A DNA stretch of 64,000 nucleotides from Branchiostoma floridae. Lineage: Eukaryota; Chordata; Leptocardii; Amphioxiformes; Branchiostomatidae. A program made the position numbers and the translations under genes. The stretch covers positions 15,760,427-15,824,426 of the forward strand of contig NC_049996.1 of NCBI RefSeq assembly GCF_000003815.2, written 5' to 3'. This document shows, piece after piece, positions 30,379 to 42,098 of the stretch (position 1 is the first letter of the stretch; every line of letters starts with the position of its first letter). The notes under the pieces are model-generated. The model did not search any database, was not told the origin of the DNA, and was given only the letters and a program-made list of their open reading frames with translations.

Positions 30379-30462
30379 CTATGCAGCGCCGCCTGGCTCA
30401 GAAAAACAAACTGCAGAACATGACTGACAGAAGACCAACAGTCATTTATAAATGTAAACCAG
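30379..30462 (+). other. Candidate second exon (84 nt)
   Basis: Bounded by CTTCTCACTTCCAG and CCAG|GTAAGC, both strong splice signals. One frame is open from ATG at 30381 (MQRRLAQKNKLQNMTDRRPT..), with no family recognised. It could begin a small protein whose later exons I cannot identify, or be part of the long noncoding transcript over the repeated locus downstream. Confidence 0.45.
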
Positions 30463-31255
30463 GTAAGCTTGTGTCTTCCCCCACTTTTAAAAGCTCTTTT
30501 GAAAACAAATGATGTGCTTTCTTAAAGTACTTTCTTCTGTCTTTATATGATCTCTAGAACAAGTGCTGAGAATTCTCATTTACAAAACCATTCACTGATT
30601 AAAGAATGTGCTTATTTAATTAGGGCAATACACCTGTACCTGTGTTTGATTTGATTATGTAAAAGCATTTGCAGGTGTGTACAATTAGGCAGCCTAGTTG
30701 CTTTCAGATGATTACACCTGATTCACCAGTTTTGTTACTGCATGCTTTCTGAAACCAAGGAGGTTATAGCTCTCTCTCCTACCCTCTCTCCTTTCTTCAG
30801 AACATCTTCCCATCAGTTTTACTGTTTCCAGGCTGCTTGAAGGAAGGAAGGAAGCATCTTGCCCACAGTGAGAACACAAATAGGATTTGTATGTAGATAT
30901 CCTTTTTTTTGCTGAAGTTGTAGAATGAGTAAGGGTGGGGGGCATATGGGGAACTTGAGTCAAACTCTACTTTGGTTCGGCTCTCTAAATGAGTTAAATG
31001 TAGGGAACATTTTGAAAAGAGTGTGCCTTGTGACAAAGATATTTCAGAAGATCTTTGCATAAAATAACTGGGGTTCAGGGATAGAATTGCTTAGAGTAAG
31101 ACATTCATGAATGATATAGTTCACAAGGAGAATACCAGGAAGAAGCAATATCATGTTACTGTACATTTGAAACTTGTACAATCATTATGACTCAGTGACA
31201 AAACTGTATGGAATATATCTGGAAAGAACTGAAGAAGCAAAACTATGTAACGTTA

Positions 31256-31308
31256 CCAGTGTTCTGAATGTTACCCAACCATCTTGTAAGGAGAAGATGG
31301 AACACTGG
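31256..31308 (+). ncRNA. Composite stem-loop, unit 1
   Basis: Outer stem CCAGTGTT (31256-31263) with AACACTGG (31301-31308). Inner stem CCATCTT (31279-31285) with AAGATGG (31294-31300), stacked directly on the outer stem on its 3' side and closing a GTAAGGAG loop. Conserved in units 2-4. No known RNA family recognised. Confidence 0.5.
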
Positions 31309-31481
31309 TTGAAAAACGCTTCATCTATGCTTCGTAATTGAAAAGATATAACAGTATAGTACGAACTTTTTTTACTAATCTTTTATGGAAGAAGACGGAT
31401 TTTAAAATCAGTATCTCTGAGTCATTTGTCCATCTTGCAAGTAACTATTTTATCCTAGTTGTAATTTGAAGATATCTTTCA

Positions 31482-31624
31482 TGTCTTGTAAGAGAAAAGA
31501 CAAAATAGTATCTATCCCGGAATGAAGATATTGATGTAGGATCGGAGCTGGTGTGAAGGAAGCAAATACTTTATCCACGTTGCTATTTTGAAGATATCTT
31601 TAATGTCTTGTAAGAGAAAAGACA
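31482..31624 (+). ncRNA. Two simple GUAAG-loop hairpins, unit 1
   Basis: TGTCTT..AAGACA at 31482-31502 and again at 31604-31624, each with a GTAAGAGAA loop. The stem sequence differs from the CCATCTT type while the loop is kept. Confidence 0.45.
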
Positions 31625-32432
31625 AACTAGTATCTATCCCGGAGTGAAGATATTGAAGTAAGATTTGGAGCACATGTGGAAGAGATGCCACTCAACACTT
31701 GGACTGTCAAGCCATTCCTGAAGATGTCCCAACAACTGACCACCTAGGGAGCCACCATCATCTCCTGAAATGAATGAATGAAAACATTGAATAAAGATGT
31801 TGATAAAGATTGAAATAAAGTGTTCAATAAAGATTGTGATGTTGAAATAAAGATGTTGAATAAAGATTATGATATTGAATAAAGATGTGGAATAAAGATG
31901 ATAGAATATAGACAGTGAATAATTGTCAAAGAAACTAATGTAATGAACATTGAATTGAACTTTCAAATGCTTGAATTTTGCAAAGTTGAAAGGCAATATT
32001 TGCCTGCTTTTAGCCCTGGCTTGCACTCTCTCACATGCACTTTGACTTAAGCTCTAGGAAAGGTAAGTTAAACCCCAAATTAGAGCTCGCGCAGGGACTA
32101 GTTAGTTGTCGAAGTGTGTGTTGATTCAGAGTCCAATCCTGGCATGCAAGTATCCAAATTTTTTCTGGGAGGTGGATAAAAAGAACAAAAAAAATCTGTT
32201 TTGAAAATTCCTATAAAAAATACAAAGTTGTGAACGGGATCCACAAATCCCTTAAAACAGTTTGCATTAATGATGAGAGCTGTTAAGCTCATTAAGTTAG
32301 CCATTAAGATAGTTAAGCTAATGAAAAGGAAGTTTGCATTTAGTTTGCAACATTTGCATAAGGACAAGGCACACCCAAAATTTAGCCCATACCAGGCCAA
32401 AGGAATTTCTGGCGAACAGAGAATTTCTTTAG

Positions 32433-32518
32433 CCTGGTCTAGTCTAGATCGGCAAGAGGACTCCTGTGTTTTTATGTTGTTCGAGACAACAGCAGACGGA
32501 CTATCCAAGATGCCAGAG
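32433..32518 (+). other. Conserved exon-like block, unit 1
   Basis: Acceptor GAATTTCTTTAG and donor GATGCCAGAG|GTAAGCC bound 86 nt. One frame reads MLFETTADGLSKMPE, with near-equivalents in units 3 and 4 but not in unit 2. Confidence 0.45.
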
Positions 32519-32759
32519 GTAAGCCATGTTAAGAACTGCATGCTTTTACAACATGTGCTTTCTCTCCTCATACCTAGCTACAGCTTCCAACGTGTTTGAA
32601 AGAGGGGGGTCCTCTTCATAATCCAATAGTATCATCTGGGGTTTATTAATAGGGCCAAGCCATGGTTTTGTGTTTTTCTATCCCATGATGGGAAGGAACT
32701 TGGGTCCTTGCAAAGCTGGTGGGAATTCTTTTTGTTTTGATACTGTTTGCACACACTCT

Positions 32760-33145
32760 GTATTAGCTGCATTGACAACAAAATAAAGAGAATTGAATAA
32801 AAAAAGTGTCTGAAGACTGTGTGGTGTGAATTATTCATGGTTAGTTATAAGGTAGTAGTCATTAAGAAATTGTTTTTAGCTTCTTGAAACCTTTTTTGTG
32901 TCATATTTCGAGATGGTGTGTAAGATTCAGATGAAGTCAATGATTGAAATAAAGAAACAGTGTCTGAATATTGTGTGGTGTCAGTTACTTGTGATTTTTA
33001 ATAAGTTTTAAGATAGATTGAGAACCTCTTCGTGATTTCTCTTGAGACTGTTTTACCATATTTGAGGATGGTCTGTATTCTCTCTGTAAGCTGCAACAAT
33101 TGAAATAAAGAGACAGTGTCTTAATCTTGTGTGGTGTCAGTTACT
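32760..33145 (+). repeat. Tandem poly(A)-signal-like repeats, unit 1
   Basis: Three ~150-bp copies of TGAAATAAAGAGACAGTGTC or close variants, each followed within 20-30 bases by TTGTGTGGTGT. AATAAA plus a GU-rich downstream stretch is the layout of an animal cleavage and polyadenylation site. Confidence 0.65.
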
Positions 33146-34369
33146 CGTGATCAGAAGAATGTCTTCAGGATTTCTTGAGACCTTTCAATCTTTTCGAGAG
33201 CTTTTTTGCACCAATTTTGAGGGAGGACAACTTCTGTGGAGTGATGATGAAAGAAAAGGCATCTTCCAGGTGAACATGTAAGTATGAAACTCTTTGTAAC
33301 TTTTTTTCTTGTCTGAAGCTTCTTTTAACTTTTTTGTAGTTTCCTTTATTCACAGGACTGGTGATACCATGGAAGATGTATCCTGGCTACCAGCAAGGCA
33401 AGTGACGGGACCATGACAATGGAAATCAGGCATCAGTAAGGGAGTCCCTTTTGTTACTACACTATTATTATGACCAATTTTAGATCAACTGTAATCTTAA
33501 CAACAGTAACTGAAAGTGATTGCAAACTTGTGATTCTTATCATCAGCTTTATTGGTCTCCAATGAAAGAGAAGCATGCACAGCTGTTAATAGATGCATAC
33601 ATAAACATAGTGGTCAGTTAAATGGATTAAGACTGGTTTTAGATCAACTGTAATCTTAACATCTGTAACCTGAAAGCTTCTTAGTATTATCATAGCTGTG
33701 TTGGTTTCCGTTAAAGAGAAGTGTGTACAGCTGTTAAGAGATAACATACATAAAATCATGGTCAGGTAAATGGTAAATACTCTTTAAAAACCTTAGAAAT
33801 GCATTATAAGCAGTTTAGCTGAAGCTGTTCAGTCTTTTAAGGCAGATTTTTGTAGTATCCGTTTTTCTGAGACACTAGTTCACTTTCCACTCTTGATCTA
33901 TTCTTTGTTGCCTTCTACAGAACCTACGGGACTGAGTGAGTGACAGAACCTTTCCTCGGATGGATGCTCCTGCCTCAAGGCTTCCTGAAGGTCCCCCTAA
34001 GCTTTGGACAACAGGAACTGAACCAGATAACAAACTCTTTTTTTTTATAACTTTTACCCTTAGCTGGAAATATAAACTGAATGCAAGAATAGGATACTCA
34101 GTAGTAAAACTGAGATGGTACTGCAAATGTTTTGTGGTCCAAGATCTGAAGATTATAGGCAGTTATAAACAGCTGATCATGTAATGGGTTTACTTAACAA
34201 AGCTACCTATATATATTTGAAAGTAATTTCTGACAGCAATTTTGAGCTCAGTTTTGCTGAAACGCTTACAAATACATTGAATTTCACACTTTGTTGTTTT
34301 CTGGTTTTCTGCAGGTCCATTCACAGGACTGATGGTACTACATTGAGGTTACTTGGAGGAGGATGCATC

Positions 34370-34990
34370 AATGTTAGAAGATCCTCTCTTTCTTCCTCCT
34401 TTTCTTTCTGCTTTCTTTCCTTCCTTCCTTCTTTACTCTGAGACTCTCACTCTTTTCTTTCTTCCTTTCTTGATAACATTGCTTCCTCAACAGTAACATT
34501 CATCTGTTGTCTGCTGGTATTTGAACCCATGACCTCATGTCTTCAACATGAAGTATTTGCACCTACAGACAGAACACATCCTTCCTTTCTTCCTTTTCTT
34601 TACCTTCCTTTCAATCTCCTTTATTCTTGAGAACAATGCTTCCTCAACAGTGACATTCCTTTATACCATGCTGGGTCTCTTAGGATCAAGAAACAACTAC
34701 AGTGGAGTGATGTGAATGGCAATCAGCACCATGGACAGGTCTACACAATTAACAAGCACATTCCTTTCTTTCTTTCTTTCTCTCTCTTTCCTTTCCTTTG
34801 CTCTTTTTCTGTCTTCTATCTTGATAACATAGCTTCCTCAACAGTGACATTCATCTGTTGCATGCTGGGATTTGAACCCATGACCTCATGAACCTGTAGG
34901 ATTTGCACCTACAGACAAAACACATCCTTCCTTCCTTCCTCCCCTTTTATTGTATTCCTTTCTTTCTCCTTTATTCTTCCTCAACAGTGA
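34370..34990. repeat. Pyrimidine-rich (TTCC/TTTC)n tracts, unit 1
   Basis: CT-rich blocks of tens of bases alternate with CTTCCTCAACAGTGACATTC and GGATTTGAACCCATGACCTC segments. The latter resembles a tRNA T-arm by chance or descent. A matching block lies at 39238-39395 in unit 2. Confidence 0.7.
34722..34742 (+). promoter_or_regulatory. RE1-like site
   Basis: ATCAGCACCATGGACAGGTC with its next base matches RE1 (TTCAGCACC, two bases, GGACAG, then GCC-like) at 16 of 21 positions by eye. Both half-sites are intact. Confidence 0.45.
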
Positions 34991-35053
34991 CATTCCTTCA
35001 TACCATGCTGGATTTCTTAGGATCAAGAAACAACTACAGTGCAGTGGATGGCA

Positions 35054-35074
35054 ATCAGCACCAAGGACAGGTCT
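35054..35074 (+). promoter_or_regulatory. RE1-like site
   Basis: ATCAGCACCAAGGACAGGTC, 16 of 21. Embedded in GATGGCAATCAGCACC, which the cytochrome c intron array shares with one change (minus strand). Confidence 0.45.
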
Positions 35075-35314
35075 GCACTATTAACAAGTACATTTTCTCT
35101 TTCTGATCTCTGCTAAAATGCTTTTTCAGCCCCACCAGAATGTAATACTGTTTGAGGCCTATCTTCAAGGTTTTTTTCATTACTCTGTTAATGCTGGTCC
35201 TGGATGGACTTCCATTTTTAATAGTTTGTAGCTTTCCACTCTTTGTCAGTTAATGTTACTGTACCTTTTTAGAGTGGCAGCAGATTCACTGGAAACCACA
35301 AAGCTAACACTTTC

Positions 35315-35665
35315 TAGGGGGATTGCAGTTCTTAAGAGCGCATATTTTTGCAGCTCTTTCTAGAGATTGATCTTGATTTATTGCAGGTGTGTTGCAGTAC
35401 TTAAGAGTGCATATTTTTGCAGCTCTTTCTGGAGATTGATGCTACTGTACTTTTCTTTGAGTGACAGCATATTCACTGGAAACCACAAAGCTAACACTCA
35501 TCACTTTTTTCTAGACGTGTTGCAGTTCTTGAGAGCACATATTTTTGCAGCTCTTTCCAAATATTGATAGATCATTCATTGCAGGTGTGTTGCTGATCTT
35601 ACGAGCGCATGTTATTGCAGCTCTTTCCAGAGATTGATCTATGCTTTACTGCAGATGTGTTGCTG
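35315..35665. repeat. GTTGCAGTTCTTAAGAG short-repeat array, unit 1
   Basis: About four copies of a unit holding GTTGCAGT.CTTAAGAG.GC, ATATTTTTGCAGCTCTTTC and AGATTGAT. The same array, longer, is at 39690-40460 in unit 2. Confidence 0.7.
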
Positions 35666-36812
35666 TATTTATGCAGTGCATATTCATCCCTGCTAAGTTT
35701 TTTTTCAGGATACAGAAGACTTGAAGGAAACGTGGTCTGTTAAACTCTGCTCTTTCTCTTACAGTGAAACTCTGCAGCTACCTCTAATTGATTCTTTTAT
35801 TTTTTTCCAATTATTTCTAGGTTGAGGCAAGGTTTCTTTTCTTCCAGCGGTGCTCCAAGTGAGCATTAGCTGGCTAACTTTGCTGCTCTTTTCCAGGCGT
35901 TTCTCTTTGGTTGATTTTTTGTGGCCACTCTCAAAATTGAGTTGCAGGCTATCTTTCTGTTGTCTCTTTGTGATTTGTCTTTTTTTGCCTTTGATCTATA
36001 GCCACATCCAAATTGGAGTAGTCGGCTATTGTTGTGTTATTTCTGTGCCTCAGTTAAGTTGATATAGGTGAAGTGATGCTAACGACTGAGGAATGTCTCC
36101 AGTGTATTGCGCTGAAGGAGGGATGACTCTGCTTCCTGACTGCCCAGCTGACAAAGCAAAGCTGCCCTCACTCCCAGGTACTTGCATGGCTGTGCCACTT
36201 TCCTCACTTAACACACACGAAAACTTTTCAAAATGTAATGTTGACTTGACAAAGTAATATCTGACAGTGGCATAATCAAGTTCAAGATTGTCAACTCTTC
36301 ACACCTTGTTTTTCTCTCACTTTCTACAGGTCCTACGTGTGCCTTCCACTGATGTCTCGTATACCTGAAGGAAGCAAGCCTCAAGAAAAGAAGACTTCTG
36401 ACCAGCTGAGATTCATATTTTCTCTATGCCGACATTTAAGAATAAGGGTGGGGGGCGTTGGGGACTTTATGGCAGTCATTTAGTTTATTCTGTAGCCTTT
36501 AGCCAAACAAATTTTGGCTCAATAAATGAGTTAAAAGTAGGGAACATTTTGGAAATAAAGTGCCTTGTTAATGAGAAATTACATCAAGAATAAAAGTACT
36601 GGGGTTCTGGGATAGACCTAGAATATTGCTAAGACTTAGTAGACTTTAGTAGTTAGCTGCATGCACAGCCGCCATTCCTGAGCTAAAGGAGGATGTCATC
36701 ATCAGCATCGATGGACTAGAAGAGTGAGAAAGAAATAATATTCAGTAGTTTGTAGATTGCTATACTGTTTCTTCATGAATCTACTTTGTACCTAATTTTG
36801 TATTGCTAAGTC

Positions 36813-37008
36813 CATCTTGTAAGTGGAAAGATGAGACTTTGAAAGATGTAACAGTGCTTCAAATGTTTGCAACCGTCTTGTAAGAGAAAGGCGGAGCACT
36901 GACTGAGAAATAATAATTTGTTTCCGCCGATCTTGTAGAATCTCCTTGAGCCCATCTCATAATGATATTAAAAATGTTTTTCCACCCATCTTGTAATGGA
37001 GAAGATGG
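36813..37008 (+). ncRNA. Simple GUAAG/GUAAUG-loop hairpins, unit 2
   Basis: CATCTT (36813-36818) with AAGATG (36828-36833), loop GTAAGTGGA. CCATCTT (36986-36992) with AAGATGG (37002-37008), loop GTAATGGAG. They flank the composite stem-loop. Confidence 0.45.
36852..36901 (+). ncRNA. Composite stem-loop, unit 2 (compensatory pair)
   Basis: Outer CAGTGCT (36852-36858) with AGCACTG (36895-36901). Compared with unit 1, T-A becomes C-G with both sides changed. Inner CCGTCTT (36873-36879) with AAGGCGG (36888-36894), including one G-U-type pair, loop GTAAGAGA. Confidence 0.5.
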
Positions 37009-37756
37009 CACGTAAATATCATATACGAGTTCTTTTCAGTAACTATCATTCAAGAAGTAGATTGCCGAGACATTCCAGAAAACATCCACACCAAGAGACT
37101 CCAACAGCTCGGACGCTACCATCGTCACACATTGAATAAAGAATTACACACTGAATAAAGATTGTCAATAACTTTCAATGGTTTTCTTTATTCCTCAGTA
37201 ATGATACTTCTTCAATAAAGATTCTCCTTTATTCCTTTTATAAAGCTCATGACTGAACAGAGAAAGATAGTCGAAAAAACAATGCCTTAAATGCTTGAGT
37301 TTATTAAGTTGAAAGGCAGTACATCCACCTGCCTTTGGCTGGCTCTCTGGTGTTCACATGCACTTTGACTTAGACTAGGAAAGGTGAGTTGAAAACTAAA
37401 TTAGATCAGGGACTTAGTTAGTAGTTGAAGTATGTGTGATCCTTCAGAGAGCAAGCTCAGTTGCAAAATTATTTGGGGGTGGGGTGACAGAATTAAAATT
37501 CAAATTTGAAACCTCTTTTTCAAACGAAATAACAGACAGAAAACAAAGTTGTGGATTGAAGATTTATCCACAAAAACTTTGATGTTTTGCATAATGATTT
37601 AACTTAATATGAAGCTTTTTAGTTAAGGGCTATTTCTAAGCTAGTTAAGTTAATTAACATGTTAATTCTTATCATTTTCCTAACTGCAAGGCACACCCCA
37701 AATTTTAGCTGACAGGCAAAAGGAATTCTGTTCTGGTGAACTGAGAATTTCTTTAG

Positions 37757-37866
37757 CCTGGCCTAATATCTAAACATTGTGTTTATTTGATTTGCATAAT
37801 TGCAATAGGACTGCTGTTCTTTCAACATTTTTGAGACAACAGCAAGCTGCTACCCAGATGCCAGAG
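37757..37866 (+). other. Conserved exon-like block, unit 2
   Basis: Same acceptor and donor (GATGCCAGAG|GTAAGA), 110 nt because of an internal insertion. A frame disruption relative to units 1, 3 and 4 argues against a coding role. Confidence 0.4.
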
Positions 37867-38124
37867 GTAAGAAATGTTTGCACTGCGCACGCGACATTGT
37901 ACCAACATGTGTTTTCTCTCCTCATAGAAACAGCTTAAAACTTTTTAACATAAATGGGGGGGGCGGGGGTCCCTTTCAATGCCTACTAGTAGCATCTAAA
38001 AGTCATTAACCATGCTTTTTCCGTTTTTATGCCCCATGATGGGAAGGGAACTTGGGTCCTTGGGAAATGTGGGAATTCTGTTTTTGTTTTGATACTCTGC
38101 ACTCACTGTGTATAAAGCTGTGTT

Positions 38125-38640
38125 GAGACTGAAATAAAGAGACAGTGTCTTACTACTGTGTGGTGTGAGTTACTATAAGATAGAGTAAGGGCTTCTTTGC
38201 GACTTTTGGAGCCATTTTTTGTGACAAAGCTGAAGTGATTGAAATAAAGAGACAGTACCTGATTACTGTGTGGTGTGAATTACTCTTGATTAGTTATAAG
38301 ATAGAGTAAGGACTTCTTTGTGACTTTTGGAGCCATTTTTATGACAAATGTAAAATAAATGAAATAAAGTGACAGTATCTGACTACTGTGTGGTGTGAGT
38401 TACTCGTAATTAGTTAAAGATAGAGTAAGGACTTCTTTGCGACTTTTGGAGCCATTTTTGTGACAAAGCTGAAGTGATTGAAATAAAGAGACAGTACCTG
38501 ATTACTGTGTGGTGTGAATTACTCTTGATTAGTTATAAGATAGAGTAAGGACTTCTTTGTGACTTTTGGAGCCATTTTTATGACAAATGTAAAATAAATG
38601 AAATAAAGTGACAGTATCTGACTACTGTGTTAGTTACTCT
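38125..38640 (+). repeat. Tandem poly(A)-signal-like repeats, unit 2
   Basis: Five ~110-120-bp copies with GAAATAAAG.GACAGT..CTG followed by TACTGTGTGGTGTGA. Copies alternate between two subtypes, suggesting expansion of a dimer. Confidence 0.65.
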
Positions 38641-38679
38641 TGATTAGTTATAAGATACAGTAAGGACTTTTTCGCGACA

Positions 38680-39175
38680 TTTTGAGACATTTTCGTACCA
38701 ATTTTGATGACAGATGCAACTCATGTGGAAGACAATTAGACATTTGTATCCTGGCACCTGAAGCAAGTCCGACAAGCTGAGCACAGGACAAGAGTTGCAG
38801 AGAGAAGGTTAGTGAGCCTAGTCTAGCCTGAATCACCGTGCACTTTTCTTGACTGTTGTCTACAGGCTCAGCTGAGTTTGTGACACTGGAAGACGATTAG
38901 GCATTTGTATCCTGGCACCTGAGGGACCATGACGCAAGTACAACAAGCTGGGCACAGGACAGGAGTTGCAGAGAGAAGGTTGGTAAAACAGTGTTGCCTG
39001 AATCACCATGCACTTTCTTGACTGTTGTCTGCAGGCTGAGTTTGTGGCGCTGGAAGACAATCAGACGTTTGTATCCTGGAACCTGAGAGACCATGAAGCA
39101 TGTTGGAAAAGCTGGACACAGGACAAGAGTTGCAGAGAGCAGGTTGGTGAAAACAGTCTTGTCTGAATCATGAAG
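38680..39175. repeat. ACAGGACAAGAGTTGCAG module, three tandem copies
   Basis: Each copy (~150 bp) has GAAGAC.ATTAG.C.TTTGTATCC, GGGCACAGGACAAGAGTTGC, a GAAAACAG-type intron-like start and CTTGACTGTTGTCTACAG. The block looks like an exon plus short intron, but stop codons differ among copies. One further copy is at 43345-43515. Confidence 0.65.
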
Positions 39176-39419
39176 GATGTCAGCTGAACCTGAAGGGAGC
39201 CTCTGACTCAGGCTAGTTGGAGTAGGATGCATCAATGTCAGAAGATCCTTTCTTTCTTCCTCCTTTTCTTTCTCCTTTTTTCCTTCCTTCCTCCTTTACT
39301 CTCTCACTCTTTTCTTTCTTCCTTTCTTGGTAACATTTCTTCCTCAACAGTGACGTTCCTCCATTTCATGCTGGGATTTGAACCCATGACCTCATGAACA
39401 TGCATTGAAGTGAATGGCA

Positions 39420-39440
39420 ATCAGCACCATGGACAGGTCT
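39420..39440 (+). promoter_or_regulatory. RE1-like site
   Basis: ATCAGCACCATGGACAGGTC, 16 of 21, at the position in unit 2 homologous to the unit 1 sites. Confidence 0.45.
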
Positions 39441-39689
39441 GCACTATTAACAAGTACATTTTCCCTTTATGATCTCTGCTAAAATGCTTTTGTTTTACCT
39501 TATTGCAGCGACAGACTCACCAGAATGTAATACATTTTGAAGCCTATCTAAAAGGGCTTTTTTTTTTTCCTTTGCTCTGCAGAAGCTGGTTTTGGATGGA
39601 CGTCCATTTTTCATAGTTTGTAGCATTCCACACTTTGCTTGTTAATTAGAGGGACAGCAGATTCACTGGAAACCACAAAGCTAACACTC

Positions 39690-40460
39690 ATCACTTTTGC
39701 TAGGCGTGTTGCAGTTCTTAAGAGTGTATATTTTTGCAGCTCTTTCCAGAGATTGTTCTTGATTTATTACAGGTGTGTTGCAGTTCTTTCTAGACATTGT
39801 TGTTACTGACTCACTTGAAACCACAAAGCTAACACTCATCACTCTTTCTAGGCGTGTTGCAGTTCCTTAGAGCGCATATTTTTGCAGCTCTTTCTAGAGA
39901 TTGATCTTGATTTATTGCAGGCATGTTGCAGTTCTTAAGAGTATATTTTTGCAGCTCTTTCCAGAGATTGTTCTTGATTTATTGCAGGTGTGTTGCAGTT
40001 CTTTCTAGAGATTGATGTTACTGACTCACTGGAAACCACAAAGCTAACACTCTTTCTAGGTGGATTGCAGTTCTTAAGAGCGCATGTTTTTGCAGCTCTT
40101 TCTACAGATTGATCTATGCTTAACTGCAGGTGTGTTGCTGATTTTAAGAGCGCATGTTTTTGCAGCTCTTTCTAGAAATTGATCTCTGTTTATTGCAGGT
40201 GTGTTGCAGTTCTTAAGGACACATGTTTTTGCAGCTCCTTCTAGAGATTGATGCTACTGTACTTTTTTTTAAGTGACAGCGGATTCACTGGAAACCACAA
40301 ATCTAACCCTCATCACTTTTTCTAGGCGAATAGCAGTTCTTAAGGGCACATTTTTGGCAGGTCTTTCCAGAGATTGATCTATGCTTTACTGCAGGTGTGT
40401 TGCTGTATTTCAGAGGGTGCATCTTAGGATAGAGATTACACAATGATGTTGCAGTTCTTG
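39690..40460. repeat. GTTGCAGTTCTTAAGAG short-repeat array, unit 2
   Basis: About nine variable copies with TTTTTGCAGCTCTTTC and AGAGATTGAT, interleaved with CACTGGAAACCACAAAGCTA segments. Confidence 0.7.
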
Positions 40461-41110
40461 AAGAGAGAGAGCACCTATTTCTGCAGCTCATGTCATATTG
40501 TTGAAGTTTTTAGAACCACCTTTTTTCCAGGTATTATGCAATTCTTTTGTTTCTGCACAGCTCATGCATAATTTTTCAGTGTACAGGACTTGAAGGAGTT
40601 GTGGTCTGTTGAACTCTGTTCTTTCTCTTGTAGTGAAATTCTGCAGCTACCTTTAATCTTTCATTTTGGATCCTACCATTCCTAGGTGGAACAAAGCAGG
40701 CAGGGTCTCTATAGCGGTGCTCCAAGTGAAATAAGCTAACTTTGCTGCTTTTTTCCAGGCGTTTCTCTTTGGTTGATTTTTGTGGCCACTTTCAAAATTG
40801 AGTTGCTGGCTATCTTTATGTTGTCTCTTTGTGACTTGTCTTTTTTGCCTTAGTTCTATAGCAACGTCCAAATTGGAGTTGTCGGCTATTGTTGTGTTAT
40901 TCCTGTGCCTCAGTTAAGTTGGTATAGGTGAAGTGATGCTAACTGGCTGAGGAATGTCTCCACTGTATTCTGCTGAAGGAGGGATGACTCTGCTTCCTAA
41001 CTGCCCAGCTGACAAAGGAAAGCTGTACTGACTCCCAGGTACTTGCATGGCTGTGCCACTTTCCTCACCTAAAGCACCTTTCAAAATCTAATGTTGACTT
41101 GATAAAGTAA

Positions 41111-41322
41111 TACTGTAAATGCAGAAATGTTCGCGGTGGATTAATGTTCGCGGTTTTCGCGGTGACCACTTCACCGCGAACTTAAAACCACCGCGAACAT
41201 TTTTCTATTATGGTATTAGACTGCAGTCTATGGTGTTACCGCGAAATTAAAACCACCGCGAAAAGTTCTTTTTCCCGCTACCGCGAAATTAAATCCCCGC
41301 GAACTTAAATGCATTTACAGTA
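41111..41322. mobile_element. MITE with TACTGTAAATGCA ends inserted in unit 2
   Basis: Ends TACTGTAAATGCAGAAATGT and AACTTAAATGCATTTACAGTA pair as TIRs. The interior is rich in CCGCGAA/TTCGCGG palindromes. Unit 1 has the empty site AAGTAATATCTGACAG, so the element duplicated TA and arrived after the unit duplication. Elements with these ends are common in invertebrate genomes. Confidence 0.85.
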
Positions 41323-41878
41323 TCTAACAGTGTCATGTTAAAGATTGTAATCTGTTGACACCTTTGTTTTTTTTCTCACTCTTTACAGGTCCAATGTGTG
41401 CCTTCCACTGATGTCTTGTATACCTGAAGGAAGCAAGCCTCAAGAAAAGAAGACGTCTGACCAGCTAAGATTAATTTTTTCTATGCCATTTAAGAGTAAG
41501 GGTGGGGGGCGTTGGGGATGTACATGTAGGTTATTCTGTAGCCTTTAGCCAAACTCTACTTTGTTTGGCTCAATAAGTGAGTGAAAAGTAGGAAAACATT
41601 TTGGAAATAAAGTGCCTTGTCAATGAGATCTTAAGTAACATTAAGAATAAAAGTACTGTGGTTTTGGGATAGACCTAGAATATTGCTAGGACTTACCGGT
41701 AGTAGACTTTTAATTAGTAGTTAACTGCACGCACAGCCGCCATTCCTGAACAACAGGAGGATGTCGTCATCATCATCGATGGACTACCAGAGAAAGAAAG
41801 AGAGAGATTCAATAGTTCGTAGATGACTATACTGTTTCTTTCTAAGTCTATTTTGTACCTGACTTCGAATTTCTCAGT

Positions 41879-42098
41879 CCATCTTGTAAGTGGAAAGATG
41901 TGGCTTGAAAGATGTAACAGTGCTTCAAATGTTTGCAACCGTCTTGTAAGAGGAAAGGCGGAGAACTGACAAAGAAATTGTGAACAAGAATAGTAAGCAA
42001 GAACTTAGACCCTTGTTATCATTTTTTCCTTCCATCTTGTAATGGAGAAGATGGCACTTGAATTTCATATCATTCCGTCTTGTAAGTGATAAGATGGA
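41879..42098 (+). ncRNA. Simple GUAAG/GUAAUG-loop hairpins, unit 3
   Basis: CATCTT/AAGATG at 41880-41900, CCATCTT/AAGATGG at 42032-42054, and TCCGTCTT/AAGATGGA at 42074-42098, the last with one G-U pair. Loops GTAAGTGGA, GTAATGGAG and GTAAGTGAT. Confidence 0.45.
41918..41968 (+). ncRNA. Composite stem-loop, unit 3
   Basis: Outer CAGTGCT (41918-41924) with AGAACTG (41962-41968), one mismatch. Inner CCGTCTT with AAGGCGG (41955-41961), loop GTAAGAGGA. Confidence 0.45.

Larger units (their letters stand above)
30930..36440 (+). repeat. Macrosatellite-like unit 1 (~5.5 kb)
   Basis: Starts at the G-rich box AAGGGTGGGGGGCATATGGGG. In order it holds stem-loops (31.25-31.62 kb), a CACATGCACTTTGACTTA module (32.03), an exon-like block (32433-32518), a poly(A)-signal array (32.76-33.14), CT-rich tracts with RE1-like sites (34.4-35.07), a GTGTTGCAGTTCTTAAGAG array (35.3-35.66), a GCGGTGCTCCAAGTGA module (35.85) and a TGTGCCTTCCACTGATGTCT module (36.33). 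No conserved long ORF. Polarity is taken as + because AG/GT edges and AATAAA signals read that way. Confidence 0.8.
36441..41497 (+). repeat. Macrosatellite-like unit 2 (~5.05 kb)
   Basis: Same module order as unit 1, from the G-rich box at 36445. The poly(A)-signal array has five copies, a TATCCTGGCACCTGA..GCACAGGACAAGAGTTGCAG module is present three times (38.70-39.17 kb), and the GTTGCAGTTCTTAAGAG array is longer (39.69-40.46 kb). A MITE inserted at 41111 is absent from the matching site in unit 1. Confidence 0.8.

Noticed and set aside
34500-34540. GGATTTGAACCCATGACCTC read as a tRNA T-arm and hence a tRNA gene.
   Set aside because: No A box, acceptor stem or anticodon arm around it; the segment repeats within CT-rich DNA.
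39010-39140. An open, exon-like plus-strand frame (AEFVALEDNQTFVSWNLRDH..) between TGCAG and a GTTGGT donor.
   Set aside because: The two sister copies 150 bp away have stop codons in the same frame, so a conserved coding exon is not supported.
38680-39175. Box C/D snoRNAs suggested by TGATGAC and CTGA near the repeated modules.
   Set aside because: No terminal stem, no C'/D' pair and no consistent spacing between copies.
38897-39235. A 112-codon minus-strand frame with internal repetition.
   Set aside because: It is a shadow of the ACAGGACAAGAGTTGCAG module repeated three times; other copies of the module break the frame.
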